DNA of 64,000 bases, from positions 69,111,791-69,175,790 of the forward strand of contig NC_092859.1 in the NCBI RefSeq assembly GCF_032062135.1. Reading direction: 5' to 3'. The notes beneath the pieces are model-generated. The model had not been told where the DNA came from, made no database searches, and saw only the letters and a program-made list of their open reading frames with translations. This DNA comes from Pyxicephalus adspersus. Its lineage: Eukaryota > Chordata > Amphibia > Anura > Pyxicephalidae. A program made the translations under genes and the position numbers. Position 1 is the stretch's first letter, and each line of letters opens with the position of its first letter. Positions 9,518 to 21,309 of this stretch are shown here, piece by piece.

Positions 9518-9697
9518 GTCGCTTCACTCTTTAATGTAAATGACTGACCCACTCCCCCTTTTCCCCCCTTTTTAAAACCTGCTCCCACTCCTCCTATGCA
9601 CCATTAACCCCCCAATCAAATCATAACTTTCCGCCGGATGGCACTGGTTGTGTCAGAGGACTGTGTGTCTGACTGGGTGTACTCACTGAGGCACACA

Positions 9698-10900
9698 CTC
9701 TGGAGATCTAGGATTCAATTGGTCCCTTGGGGAAGACATGGTGGTTGGCATAGAACTTTCAGGAACTACAGTCCAATCACTCTCATTGGTATCAGGAAGA
9801 TCAGGTGAAACATCCCCCTGAGGCTAAAGCTGTTCACCCTCTGGAATGTAATTTGAAACATCTTTATCCCTGACATGGGGAATAGGCAGCAGGTGATTCC
9901 TGTGCCAAGCTTTGACTCTTCCTTCTGGTCTCTTAATTTTGTATACAGGAATCCCAGCTAATTTTTCCACCACTGTAAAAATGTCCTTTCTCCATCTGTC
10001 AGACAGTTTTTGCTTTCCAGTGGCTCCAAGATTTCATAGAGGAACTCGGTCACCTGGGTTCAAGTCAGGGAATCTAACACGAAGATCATATCGTCTTCTG
10101 TTTCCCTCGTTTACCTTGGCTGCATTCTCTTTAGCTAAACAATAAGCGGCCTTAAGGGTATCTTTCAGACCGGCCACATACTGATAATGACTGTTGTTGC
10201 TCACCCAGTAGAAACCCCCTAACAAAAGGTCAATAGGTATTCCAGGTTCTCTTCCAAACATCAAAAAGTAAGGAGAAAATCCTGTACTCTCATGTCTTGT
10301 ACTGTTGTAAGCATGGACCATGGCTTCAACCTTACGGCTCCAGGCACGCTTATCATCAAACTGTAATGTGCCTGACATGTCCAACAATGTCCTGTTAAAT
10401 CTTCCAGGAAGAGCATCACCTTCAGGGTGATAAGGTGTGGTTCGGCTCTTATGGATGTTCAGCAGCTGAAGTAACTCCTTTATCAACTTGCGTTCAAAGT
10501 CCCTCTCTTGATCGGAATGCACCCGATGGGGTAGGCCATATTGGATAAAATACTTTTCCTAGAGTACTTTGGTAACTGTTACTGCCTTTTGATCCTTAGT
10601 AGGAAAGGCTTAGGCATATCGAGTAAAGTGGTAAGTCACCACCAGTACATTTCCAATTCCTCCTGAATCATTGTCAATGAAAAAAAAATCTATGCAGTCT
10701 AAATCAATGGGACCTGAACTCTGTAAATGGCCCATTCGAGCAGCTCTAGTTGGCACTGCTTTCCTCTGTAAGCATATAAGGAAGCGTCTGCAAAGACTTG
10801 TCACGGTTTCTCTCAACCTGGGCCAGAAGAATCGGTCTTGCACCAAGCCATAAGTCTTCTCAGGACCAAGGTGACCATGTAGACCATCTTCCGAAAACAA
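9698..10900 (-). pseudogene. Gypsy integrase remnant
   Basis: Reading down the minus strand, 10900-10610 has the zinc-binding N-terminal domain (HLGPEKT, then a CRRFLICLQRK-type pair) and the start of the core with the first aspartate in DCIDFFF. The core continues through a stop at about 10560 to 10522-10034, with the second aspartate in MHSDQERDF. The third acidic residue is expected where PGRFNRTLL is found; related elements have Glu before RFNRTL and this copy has Gly, so the DDE triad is broken. The C-terminal part (about 10033-9850) is frameshifted but keeps recognisable words (RVKAWHRNHLLP) toward 9890. Confidence 0.8.
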
Positions 10901-12500
10901 TAGGGGAGAACCAGTTGACGTCTTCCAGAATGGTCATGATACAGAATCACACGATAGAGCAGACCCTTGTCTATCTTAAACATCTGCCAGTCTCTCAGGA
11001 GTGGTCCACACTCAGTAGGTAAAGACTTCTTCAACATTCACGGATCATTGGCAATTATTGCCCGATAGAGAGGTCCAATTATAGGATCAGCCTTTTGACT
11101 CTTGATCATCTGTTGTGGTGATATAGAACTTTTCTCGAATGATACCAGTGCAGCCGGATAGGAAAATATATCAGGCACTGCCTCTGGTCCACTTCCAATC
11201 GAATGAACCCCATCTCAGAGAAAGCTATCTAAACTTCAACAAGTGCTGCCACATAGCACACAAGGCGCCCACAACAGTACCAGGGACTTCCTCCCATTTA
11301 CTGTCTTCTGTGTTAGGAGTTAGACATGGGCGTCTAGATAGAGCATCGGCCCCAATGTTCTTTGGAACTGGTTTATACTTCAGGGTAAATTGATAGTTGG
11401 ATAAGGCTGCCAACCACCTATGCCTATAGCATCCAATTTTGCTGTAGTTAGGACATACATCAATTGGTTATTATCTGTCCTCACTTCAAATGTAGCTCCG
11501 TACAAATAATCATGTAGCTTATCCACAATGGCCCACTTGAGCACCAAAAATTTCAACTTGTGTACTGAAAAATTATGTTCACTGGGGGGGAGGCTCCTAC
11601 TAATTTAGTAAGCAATAGGCCATAGTCCGGTTGGATATTCTTGGTGTAACACCACCCAGTCCTTCAAAGCTAGCATCAACATGAATCACATAGGGCTTCC
11701 GAGCATCAGCGTACGCCAAAACTGGTGCTTCGGTCAACTTCTTCTTCAGTTGAGTAAAGGCCTCTTCACATGCAGGTGTCCAGCTATCTCCAAAGGGACG
11801 TTTGGAGGACCTTTTTTGTTTCTTTTGACCATCCACACTTTTGACCATAGCACTTTGGCTGTTTTGGAATATCCATCTACAAATTGACGGTAGTAGCCAC
11901 AAATTCCAAGAAAAGAACGCAGCTCTGTGACATTATGAGGTCGAGGCCAGTTTACCACTGCTTCCACCCTAGCTGGGTCAGTGGCTACCCCTTCAGCTGA
12001 AACAATGTGGCCTACAAAGGTGACTGATGACCTACAGAACTTGCATTTGTCAGCTGACAGCTTCAGACCCTCTTCTTTGAGGCGTTGTAGCACTCCAATG
12101 AGCTGTTCCTCGTGCTCAGCCAATGTAGCCCCAAAAACAATGATGTCATTGAGGTACACAAACATTCCCTGGGCACAAGATCACCCAAAAATTTCTCCAT
12201 CAACCTTTGGAAAGTGGCGGGGGCACCTCTTATGCCTTATAGCATGCGAGTAAATTGATAGAAGGACATATGAAGGCTGTCTTCTTGTTGTCTTCAGGTG
12301 CCATGGGAACTTGATAGTACCCTGACCGTAAATCCAACACAATGAACCAACAGTTTCCATTCAGGGCCTCAAGAGCCTCCTCAATTCTAGGCAAGGTATA
12401 CTGGTCTGGTTCTCCGAATCAGGGTGCGGTAATCTACTCATAGGCCGATTGATCCATTTTTTTTCTTATCACCACAATGGGAGAGACATGAGGACTTTTA
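10901..12500 (-). pseudogene. Gypsy reverse transcriptase and RNase H remnant
   Basis: At 12165-11746 the RT catalytic box reads VYLNDIIVFG: the first of the two aspartates of YLDD is replaced by Asn, which should abolish activity. It is followed by the expected HEEQL, CKFC and FLGICGYYRQF words. RNase H begins in the frame at 11902-11600 (YVIHVDASFEGLGG) and ends at 11413-11225 (ADALSRRP). Frame changes near 11800, 11600 and 11400 break the protein. At 12180-12500 the fingers/palm region is still recognisable but has several stops. Confidence 0.8.
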
Positions 12501-12570
12501 CTGTGTAATATAATCCCCTGGCATTTCATCTAGTGTAAGGTCTTTCTTAGTTCGTCAACATCCTTTGGAG

Positions 12571-13883
12571 CTACCCTCCGGGGTCTCTCTCGGAAAGGAG
12601 TAGCATCTGTAAGGAGTAGCATCTGTAACTCTTACTACAGCCCACATTCATTTCATCTGTAGAGAACACTTCTAGCAAATCAGACAGCCACTCTGTCAAT
12701 TTCTTGTTCCAGGTCTCTGGCAAGTTAGGATCACTCAAATCAATCTTGAGGAAAGAGGATGTGTCTCTGACTTCACCTCTGTACACTTCAACATATGGGT
12801 TCACGCCAAACACAGGATAGCAGTGTGCCACATCCTGGTGGGGGCAAATCACAACAGGATGGGGGGAACAATTTCTCACAGTCACAACTGTGGATAACTC
12901 TACTCATGATCTCCAATCCATTCTCTCAGGGATCACCATTCATCCTTCTTTGGGTGTTATTTCCTCAGGGGTTTCCATGAGGATGTAACTCCCATCCCCA
13001 AGCAGTTCAGGAGCAATGCTGGAGGCTACCCTCAAGACTCTTTCTCCCCCTGGTGGAATCTCCACTGGGTGTTCACCTATGTGGTACACCACACCAAGCT
13101 GATAGCTAATCGAGAGGACATCACAGAGCTCTTTAAGCTCTGGGGGCATTTCACCTTGACCAGGGGAAACAGCTCTATCTCTTTCAAGAAACTTCTGAAA
13201 AGCACCATCTACTGGCTGGCAGTTGGTACCTAATATCCTGGGTACTGCACAAGCGTCTCCAGTGTCTGGACAGACCAAGGCCATGATTTCCATAGAGGTA
13301 ACACCCCTATCCTGTAAGCTAGGGACAGTCACAATCACCTGTAATCCTTCAACAGGATAAGACTCAGAGTTCAAGCCCCACAGCTCCATCTGTCCTGTAG
13401 ACTGAAGAGTATGTTGGAAGGGAAGTGTAATCCCTTGGTGGCACGGCTGGACTACCCACTGAATGTTTGAAGGGCTGTGGTACAGCTTGTTTCACTTTAT
13501 TAGAGCCCCGGGATATATCCTCTTTAAGGGCACTCAGCTTTCTTAGGGATACTGCCTCCTGTTTCTTCACCATCTTCAATAACTCATGAAGAGGCATGAT
13601 CTTGTCAGATAACACTATCTTGAGAACTTGTGCAAGAGGGCGATGAGGTAGCAAACCTTTCACTAGTTGACTGGTCCTCCTTCAGGCACTGAAGAGTGTG
13701 TTCTTTCCAGATCTCAAAACTCTCTTCCCCTTGGGGCAAAGGAACATTAACAGAGAATATTTTTTATTTCCTATATAATTTCCTATATATCCTGAAGGCC
13801 TGAAGGCCTTGTGCTAACATCTCAGTGAGTTTGCTAAGAGTACAAATTGCATTATCATTGGATAGACTACCATCACTAGCTAC
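12571..13883 (-). pseudogene. Gypsy gag C-terminus and protease-region remnant
   Basis: Three minus-strand pieces are seen. 13663-13364 is Lys-rich with gag-like character (VLKIVLSDKIMPLHELLKM). 13389-12940 holds a post-protease segment (GLNSESYPVEGLQVIVTVP, ILGTNC). 12885-12571 is the linker to RT (LTEWLSDLLEVFSTDEM). The protease active-site DTG that should precede 13389 is not present in any frame I can read, so it is deleted or decayed. The frame entering the gap at 13.88 kb is consistent with gag continuing upstream. Confidence 0.6.
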
Positions 13884-14617
13884 NNNNNNNNNNNNNNNNN
13901 NNNNNNNNNNNNNNNNNNNNNNNNNNNNNNNNNNNNNNNNNNNNNNNNNNNNNNNNNNNNNNNNNNNNNNNNNNNNNNNNNNNNNNNNNNNNNNNNNNNN
14001 NNNNNNNNNNNNNNNNNNNNNNNNNNNNNNNNNNNNNNNNNNNNNNNNNNNNNNNNNNNNNNNNNNNNNNNNNNNNNNNNNNNNNNNNNNNNNNNNNNNN
14101 NNNNNNNNNNNNNNNNNNNNNNNNNNNNNNNNNNNNNNNNNNNNNNNNNNNNNNNNNNNNNNNNNNNNNNNNNNNNNNNNNNNNNNNNNNNNNNNNNNNN
14201 NNNNNNNNNNNNNNNNNNNNNNNNNNNNNNNNNNNNNNNNNNNNNNNNNNNNNNNNNNNNNNNNNNNNNNNNNNNNNNNNNNNNNNNNNNNNNNNNNNNN
14301 NNNNNNNNNNNNNNNNNNNNNNNNNNNNNNNNNNNNNNNNNNNNNNNNNNNNNNNNNNNNNNNNNNNNNNNNNNNNNNNNNNNNNNNNNNNNNNNNNNNN
14401 NNNNNNNNNNNNNNNNNNNNNNNNNNNNNNNNNNNNNNNNNNNNNNNNNNNNNNNNNNNNNNNNNNNNNNNNNNNNNNNNNNNNNNNNNNNNNNNNNNNN
14501 NNNNNNNNNNNNNNNNNNNNNNNNNNNNNNNNNNNNNNNNNNNNNNNNNNNNNNNNNNNNNNNNNNNNNNNNNNNNNNNNNNNNNNNNNNNNNNNNNNNN
14601 NNNNNNNNNNNNNNNNN
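13884..14617. other. Assembly gap (734 N)
   Basis: Unsequenced run. ORFs spanning it are artefacts. The 5' part and 5' LTR of the gypsy element may lie here. Confidence 1.
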
Positions 14618-15060
14618 AACAATAACTGTGTACTGTAGTCTTCTTCATGGGTAAATAAGGCATCCCCCTGAAAATAAGCCCTAGAGCATATTTTGGCCTT
14701 CCAAAAAAAATAAGACAGTGTCTTATCATCGGGGAAACAGGGTATGCTGTCAGGATAAATGGGTGACACTGATTCTTCCTTTACATGAACCTGCTGGGGA
14801 GGTAAAGAAGGTAAGTACCTTTGCCTAGGTGCAGATTGAGGGTGCCACTGTGCATTGTGTTTCCCTTCCACATGCTGTATTGGGTATGTAGCTGATACAC
14901 TGACAGTAGGGATTTCCCAAAGTAATCTCTGATAACAGATATCACATATACCCAATTAATACAGAGGGAAATAATATAATACTGCACTACACCAGACACA
15001 GCAGTCAGTGTGTTCTGGAAGCGATGCAGGCACTTACCCTGGCTGAGCACATGTTCTCAT
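14618..15060 (-). repeat. Possible gypsy 5' remnant with an embedded MITE
   Basis: 14655-14750 is a short repeat with the words AAATAAGGCATCCCCCTGAA and GACAGTGTCTTATCATCGGG, which I recognise as a widespread tetrapod MITE-like family. Its inverted halves share the AATAAG/CTTATT core. Flanking 14755-14955 translates on the minus strand to a Pro/Gln/His-rich stretch (SAPRQRYLPSLPPQQVHVKE) that could be gag, continuing the gypsy element across the gap; this is weak. Confidence 0.4.
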
Positions 15061-16977
15061 CTTTGCCCTTGCACTTTCTGCATTTCCTTATTTCTCCTGA
15101 TGGGGTTTCTAAGGCCACTATCAGGGAAACACTTTAACAACTTTATTTGCCATTTACAAAGTTACAACTCAGCTAGCAGATAGAAAAAGGCAGTCCCCTA
15201 CAACTGTGGTGGCATTCACATTTTATTATGAGAAGCAAGGTGGGCTATTTTCAGGATGAAAAACTTCACAATGACTGCAGTTGCATAGGTAAAGCTTCTT
15301 CATGACAGTGAACAGCTGCCTCTGGGGACACATTATAAAAAGCTTTTCCCCTGTGGCAGCCGTATAGGAAATAAATGGCGGTGTCAGTAAGTAGTACAGT
15401 ACTGCTCGCTGCTGCCAGCAAAAAAATGTGCAAACCCTGGATTCTTAAAAACAAGCAATGGGGTGTGAATGACTCTGTGAGAGTTTTTCAGGATTGCTTA
15501 AACCCGAGGCAGGTCTGAAACTGCTCTAAGGCATTCATGCTTAATTTCCCCTTTAATATTACAAAATGGTTATTTTACAAAAGAGACAAATAGCCCGAGG
15601 GATAATGTAACTCCAGGAGTTTCATCATCCAATGAATGAACAGGATCCGCAGTCTTCACAAAGTCCTCCGTGGAACCAGTGGTGAATATGGTGGCTTCCT
15701 AGGATGCAGTGATGACAGGTCCTGGAGTTGTCATTGCTGCAGGACAACTGCACAGGGTAAGTGGGCTGTGCGTGCTTGCTGGTTATGGCAGAAGCTCACC
15801 ACCCACCAAGTTTAGTTCTGTTTTAAGGCTGGTTTATTGCCTATTAAATATATTTAAATATTGGCATGTCACTATCCTGGGGACAAGTTATCTTTAAATT
15901 ATCAGACCAGCATTCAATAAACTCACCATGCTAATAATTGCACTTGGAGCAGACATCTTATTAATTTTGAAATCCAGCTTCAATGAAAGGTTCCACGGCC
16001 CAAAAACTGTTGTATAGCCCTCAGGGATCCCCTTCACTTTTTTCCCCCTGACCCTAGGAGCTCACTAAAAGCTCCTTCCTTCATTGCAGTCACTACTTGG
16101 TGCCTTTTTTAAATGCAGGAGTGTGAGATTGGAGTTGGGCAGCACTCACAAATTGTAATACCAGCTAAAGCAATGTAGGAGCTGCTAGGGAGCTCTGACA
16201 AGCCAATTATGACAGGAGTGGCCGTGGTTTTTCAAGATTAATCAAAGGTTTATCCTCTTCTCTTTGTACATTACACTTCAAAATTGTATTGTGGGGAGGA
16301 GTGGAACAGCACAAACATTGTGGTGTAGCACACCAAAGCATGAAGCAGAGCCTGTGCTTGAAATGTAGCTGTGCTTTGTGTAAAAATATCAATACAAACA
16401 ATAGGTAGTAATACTCAATAAGCCCTGGAACATATTTTTTTTTATTTTACCAAAAGAAGCCATTTGTTTTTTCTGATTTTGCCATTAAATAGAAAGACAT
16501 ACTTTTGTCAGTGACACATCTTCAGTTGAGGCATAAACATTTTTTTACATATTAAATATTCATCACTAAGAAATAATGCCTTCAAACAATCAGACCTTAA
16601 CAAAGAAACCAATGTAATATTCCAAAATAAAGACTTTTATTGCAACATTGTTCAGAATTCAAATCCAAGAACATTCCGGGAGATAAAAAGCTCCAGGGGT
16701 ACCTCTCCTGAACCTGGGAATGTTGTTCCACATTTCATATCACAATGATTTAAACACAGTAGAGCTTATGTCAGAAAGTGTGCTAAAAATTAAAGTGTTT
16801 TGTTACTCAAAACATCCAAACAACTTCCAACTGTTATTTATACAGTTTGTGGTTTGAAAAAAAAACAAGGATTCTGATTATTTACTTAAGGCAACAAGAA
16901 ACTTACTTATTAGTACAGTTTTCCAACATAAACTTTGTAATTATTTTTTTTTTTGCAGCAGCAGGACTATACAGTCC
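15061..16977. other. Unassigned sequence
   Basis: No gene or element is recognised. The short ORFs (15266-15454, 15709-15897, 16207-16401) show no domain. Confidence 0.4.
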
Positions 16978-17040
16978 ACATTGCCTAGAAAGGTTTTAGT
17001 TTGTTTTTACATTGCCTAGAAAGGTTTTAGTTTGTTTTCT
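16978..17040 (+). repeat. 31-bp tandem duplication
   Basis: ACATTGCCTAGAAAGGTTTT plus AGTTTGTTTTT is present twice in direct succession and nearly identical, so the duplication is recent. Confidence 0.9.
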
Positions 17041-19010
17041 ATACCACTAGTGTGCTGCGTAAACAGGTTTGTTAATGCAACAAACAGCACTGCAAGTCAC
17101 ATGCACTGGTGCAAAAGTACAGTTATAGGAATAACTATACTTTTAAACAAAGTGCATTTATCCTGATATGCACTGGGGCACAATTAATAGATTCATGAAG
17201 TGGGCAACTGTGGAGGGAGAGGATGGGTTAGGTTAGTGTAAGGAAAGTGGATAAGTAAATGTTTATTATAAATGCAGTTATCTCCTAATATCTCCTTTAA
17301 TCTGTGTTTCTCCTCTTTTGCTTTTTTTTCCTGACTTTTTCTTTTTTAACTTTTAGCTATACTTTTGCTTTCTTTTCCATCTTACCTTTTCTTCTCTTCT
17401 TCTCTTTAAATCATAGCTTCCCTTTTTATTTATTCTGTATTTGTTTTACTCTTTTCTCCTTTTTTCTTTTCTAGTGCTAATTGGCATATTTTTAGGACTT
17501 TGCCTCCATAAAGGATTTGTGTCTTCCACTGCATTAACGCTAACACCAACATATGAACTTTGGGTCTCAGTGGGAGTGCTTTGGGTCTCTTATGACTAGG
17601 TGTACCCATTTAGGATATGCTTTTACATATGAATAGCCCCCCCTCACAAAAGATTCTCCCCTTTCATATAAACCCCCCCACAACAGAAGCCCCCTTGTCA
17701 TATTTAATCCCCCTATTTGATGGACAACCTTCCCTCCATTTTCAGTTTACAACTTTACAACACAGCTTTAAATGAAGCAAATGACACTCAGATAATATCT
17801 AGAACTATACAGTCATTCACTTACCACTACATTAGAAATCATTATTGATGAAACATCCTAAACTTCCATTCGTTTTTTAGGACCAAACAACCATCATATC
17901 AAGTTCCCCTCTTTATTTGGGAGCCCCCTTCAATCATCATGTCCTCTAAATGACCCAGATTTCTGTCCGCATGAACCCAGAACAGCTCTCCACTTTCTCT
18001 TATACCTTTATCATTCATTGTTGTAAACAGATCCAGTGATGCAAAGATGGTCTTTTACTACTCACTTCCCCTTCGTGGCTCTTCATTAGATGATGTCATC
18101 TGTCAGAAGCTGGCCAGAGAGTATTAGAAGACATTGTTTACAACTGTGAAGTTACACTTGTGGGTAATCTGTTGTGGCTTTGAGCTGACAATGGTCTAAA
18201 TCAATTTCTTTGCACCATCCTTGTCCTGCTGGCAGACAATGGTCACACCCGCCATTGGTATACCAATGTGTTTGCCAACCTTTTCCTTTTCATCTTTTCT
18301 TTTTGCCTCTTTTTTCTTTCCATGCCTTTTATTCCCACCTTATCTTTGCTCTCTTTTTCACGTTTCATTCTCGTCTCACCATTCTGGTTACGTAACAACC
18401 GTAGAGCTGAATTTATCAAATTCCGACATTAAAATAACAGTTAGAAATTAGTACTCCTAGAAGTCCATAATCATCCATACCAGCCACAAATTACACCCCC
18501 TTAGTGGGTACTTCCATAAACCATATATTTGCCCCTGCACGCTGGACACCGGGACATAACTTCCGTTAACTTTATGATCACCAAAACATCAGTTGTATTA
18601 TATTTTCTAATAACAATTCACAAGAATCATGTGATCTCCATCTTGGTTTTATTTGGCACTGTTAGGGTCCAGAACTTATACGTAGGGATCCCATGAAGTT
18701 GAAAATCAACCCCTTTCCTAACTGGTCAAATTTTGAATTGGACATAGATAAATGAAGACTACTACCCACTAAACATACATCTGAAAACTGGAAATCTACT
18801 GGATACTCTGTTAGCTGGAATGCCCCATAATAATAATGACCCATAATGCTAATCTGTCTCTGCGATCTCACACATTCATTTATAACACATGAGTTGTAGC
18901 TCTTTAAACAGCAGGGCCAATAAACAAAAAGCCACAATCCTGCTAATTTTTTTTCCTTTCATAATTCTACTGAATAACACTGGGGAACATATTTTTTGTT
19001 GAGTTAGATC
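17041..19010. other. Unassigned sequence with polypyrimidine tracts
   Basis: 17285-17475 and 18270-18380 are long T/C-rich tracts. No gene is recognised; the ORFs over the tracts (18210-18451) are compositional artefacts. Confidence 0.5.
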
Positions 19011-20491
19011 TTACACTTGTTTTTTACTAATTTTTATATGGTGAATCCAGAAATGATCCCAGTGTTCAGTGTTAGGACAATCCCGCCAACAATAGTCAGC
19101 CATCATATGTACATCCCATCTACCCTGATACCGTCCTTCCATGACCTTCAAATCTTGGTGGAATCGTTCACCTTGCTCATCACTGAATGCAGCAAGGTTT
19201 TCCGGGAAGTTAGAAAGATGGCTATGCAGAAAATTCACCTTGATGCTCATATTGCAACCAAGCATTTTGTAGGTCTCCAAGAGTTTCTGGACAATTTCTG
19301 TGTAGATATTTGCTTGCGTGTTTCCAAGAAAGTCCTTGACAATGGCTTTAAATGATAACCAAGCATTCTTTTCGACTTCTGACATTGTCCTGATAAAAAG
19401 ATCATCTTTGATGAGCTGCCAAAATAAGGTACTTGAAACAGTCTCCTTTAGTTGGTAAAACTTTAACAAACTGCTTCTTTAGACCCAGTTTCATGTGCAG
19501 AGGCGGGAAAATATTCTTCTTTCTATCAACAAGTGGCTCATGTGGATTGTTTGGATCACCTGAATTTAGGGCAGATCTTGGAGTCCAATTCCTTTCCTCC
19601 TAATGCCTCTCATGAGCTCTGGTGTCTGACATGCACAGATTAACAGGGATACTTGGTGTATCCGGGTTGCTGACCAAGAAGGAAGCAAACCATTTTAAGG
19701 TCAACACAGATGACCCAATTGTTGCTGATATTGCAACAACTCAATGACTCTCTTTATGTGTACATATTCTTCACAAAGAGAAACTGAATGGCCTATTGGG
19801 ACTGACCCAAATATATTGCTATTGTGAAGGAAGACACACTTTAATCTCCGCTTTGAGCTATGGATGAGTAGTCACTATTCAGTTGAGTTAAAGATTGGAA
19901 TTCCCAACTCCTCCATTAAACCAGGTATGTTATGGCAATACACAAAGCCACTGTCAGTTCTAAAATACTGCAGAAATGCAATTTCTCTGGTTTGAAAGGA
20001 CGATACCTTTGTTCCTTTTTCAAGTAAGTTTTTCTCACGCAGTCTTGATGCTAGGAGTTCTGAAGGCTTCTTCGGTAGTCCCAAATCAGTCAATTCATGC
20101 TGATCAAAACAGAGATCTCTTCAATTTCAAACTCTTCATCATTGTTGTCACCTAGTTCATCACCATAAATCATGTTCTTCAAGAGAGGGTATTGTAACAA
20201 AACTGGCACTGGAATTTTATCTGAATGAGCCACTGGGCATATAGCCAATGGTAGACTAGGATACTCTATGTTACCTTTATTCTTCTTGTTATATCCTGAA
20301 GTTTTCACTATAGAAAAGTACCAGTCACTGAAATGATCTCCTGGCTCTCGCCAAACCATAGGTACACCAAATGGCATCTTATCACGTGTTCCCTTTGTCC
20401 ACATCTGTAAACCCTTGACACACTGTCTGCACACCTTATGAGGGGCCCAAGACTTATCTTGATCACCAAGTTTAACTTTGAAATTTGCCAA
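19011..20491 (-). pseudogene. Transposase-like gene of an unplaced family, copy 1
   Basis: A full-length but frameshifted protein can be followed from 20491 to 19011. First comes a Cys/His N-terminal segment (WAPHKVCRQC, then FGVPMVWREPGDHFSDWYF), probably a zinc finger. Next is an acidic linker, then a coiled segment ending in a FVYCHNIPGLMEELG word (20093-19875). Around 19860-19780 lies a strand-like segment (SSKRRLKCVFLHN, GHSVSL), and at about 19540-19480 PLVDRKKNIFPPLHMKLGLK. The C-terminal part (19469-19011) has KDFLGN, FLHSHLSNFPENL, SDEQGERFHQD, MEGRYQGRWD and MMADYCW. The second copy at 57180-58370 shares all these blocks. An RNase H-fold DDE enzyme is plausible (Asp before SSKR, Glu in DEQGE), but that is inference. 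I cannot name the transposon superfamily. Confidence 0.65.
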
Positions 20492-20577
20492 ATAGGCTTG
20501 CTGTACAAATACAAATACAAATGCCTGTCATGAGCTCTGGTGTCTGACATGCACAGATAACAGGGATACTTGGTCTA
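19608..20577 (-). repeat. Direct ~50-bp duplication inside or beside the transposase-like copy
   Basis: 19608-19660 and 20526-20577 are nearly identical (TCATGAGCTCTGGTGTCTGA and on) and encode the same MSDTRAH word. In the protein this word belongs between the GHSVSL and PLVD blocks, so the second occurrence, upstream of the N-terminus, is out of place. It is joined to the gene through a short CAAATA repeat at 20504-20522. It probably marks a rearrangement or an adjoining second copy. Confidence 0.75.
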
Positions 20578-20589
20578 CTTGGTGGATAC

Positions 20590-21309
20590 TGATGTTCTCC
20601 CCTTGACTGGGAAACTGATGGTGAAACTGTCACAAATATACCAAAATTAATCAGGGTTGTTTAGGCACTTACGACGAGAAACAGCAAAGCCATACATGAT
20701 CTGAAAAAAAGGAAATACGTGTGTAAGTAGAAAAATAAATTTTGCTTATTCACTACGTAAAGCATCGCACAACCTCTGACCAAACTGTCTTGCGTGTAAA
20801 TGTATAGCCTATACAAATCCACACTACAGTAATCGCATTATTATAAGCAATAGAGAAAAAACCTGAGGTGATAGAAGAAAACTAACTGCTCTTTCAGAAT
20901 CAGCAAGCCTGTTTTAGTGTAAATAAGCTTAATTAATTGATTAATTGAAGTCAACAAAAAATTTGTTCAAAATTGTTCCCCAGTGTAATAAAACCTTTAG
21001 TAAAATCTGACCAAGTTCTCTATTTAGTTTAAAAAAGAGATTTCCACCATAAAACAATCCACAAAAAGTGTAAAACAGGAATCAAATTCCTTCTCCCACT
21101 GTTAGTAGACAGATTGTCTATCAATGATTATATACAGCTCTGTTGGTACCACACTTTTGTTGTTCCCCTCCAAAGAAGAAACTGCCACTGACTGCTTTAT
21201 CCAAACTGCAAGTTTTCTGAGCCAAGGTTCTACAGCTGCTCTGAAACAGGTTTAAGATGAGCTTCCAGAACCAATGCCTGAAAATTGAGATAAAACAATA
21301 TTAGTTTTG
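20590..21309. other. Unassigned AT-rich spacer
   Basis: No gene is recognised. 21160-21290 may be the continuation of the DIRS remnant toward its recombinase, but no motif is readable. Confidence 0.4.

Larger units (their letters stand above)
5000..9640 (-). mobile_element. Ngaro/DIRS-type tyrosine-recombinase retrotransposon, nearly intact
   Basis: The ORFs run in the order gag, RT/RNase H, tyrosine recombinase, SGNH hydrolase, all on the minus strand and GC-rich relative to the AT-rich surroundings. The element has no integrase, no protease and no LTR pair. The methyltransferase-like domain of classic DIRS1 elements is absent, and the extra hydrolase ORF after the recombinase is a known feature of vertebrate Ngaro elements; both favour Ngaro. 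I could not identify the split direct repeats expected at the ends, so the limits are approximate. Only two frameshifts are visible (gag and recombinase). This is the youngest-looking element in the window. Confidence 0.85.
9640..13883 (-). mobile_element. Decayed Ty3/gypsy retrotransposon
   Basis: Minus-strand pol fragments follow the Ty3/gypsy order (gag remnant, protease region, RT, RNase H, integrase) from 13.88 kb down to 9.7 kb, broken by many frameshifts and stops. The 5' part runs into the 734-base gap. The last 58 bp (9640-9697) may be the first part of the 3' LTR (minus strand TGTGTGCCTCAG), with the rest displaced to 4521-4990 by the Ngaro insertion. Catalytic positions are mutated in both RT and integrase, so the copy is dead. 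Confidence 0.8.

Noticed and set aside
13764..14955. Long ORFs on both strands across 13.8-14.9 kb
   Set aside because: They consist almost wholly of unsequenced N and only reflect the gap.
17285..18451. Phe/Leu/Ser-rich ORFs suggesting membrane segments
   Set aside because: Produced by T/C-rich simple tracts; no start context or family match.
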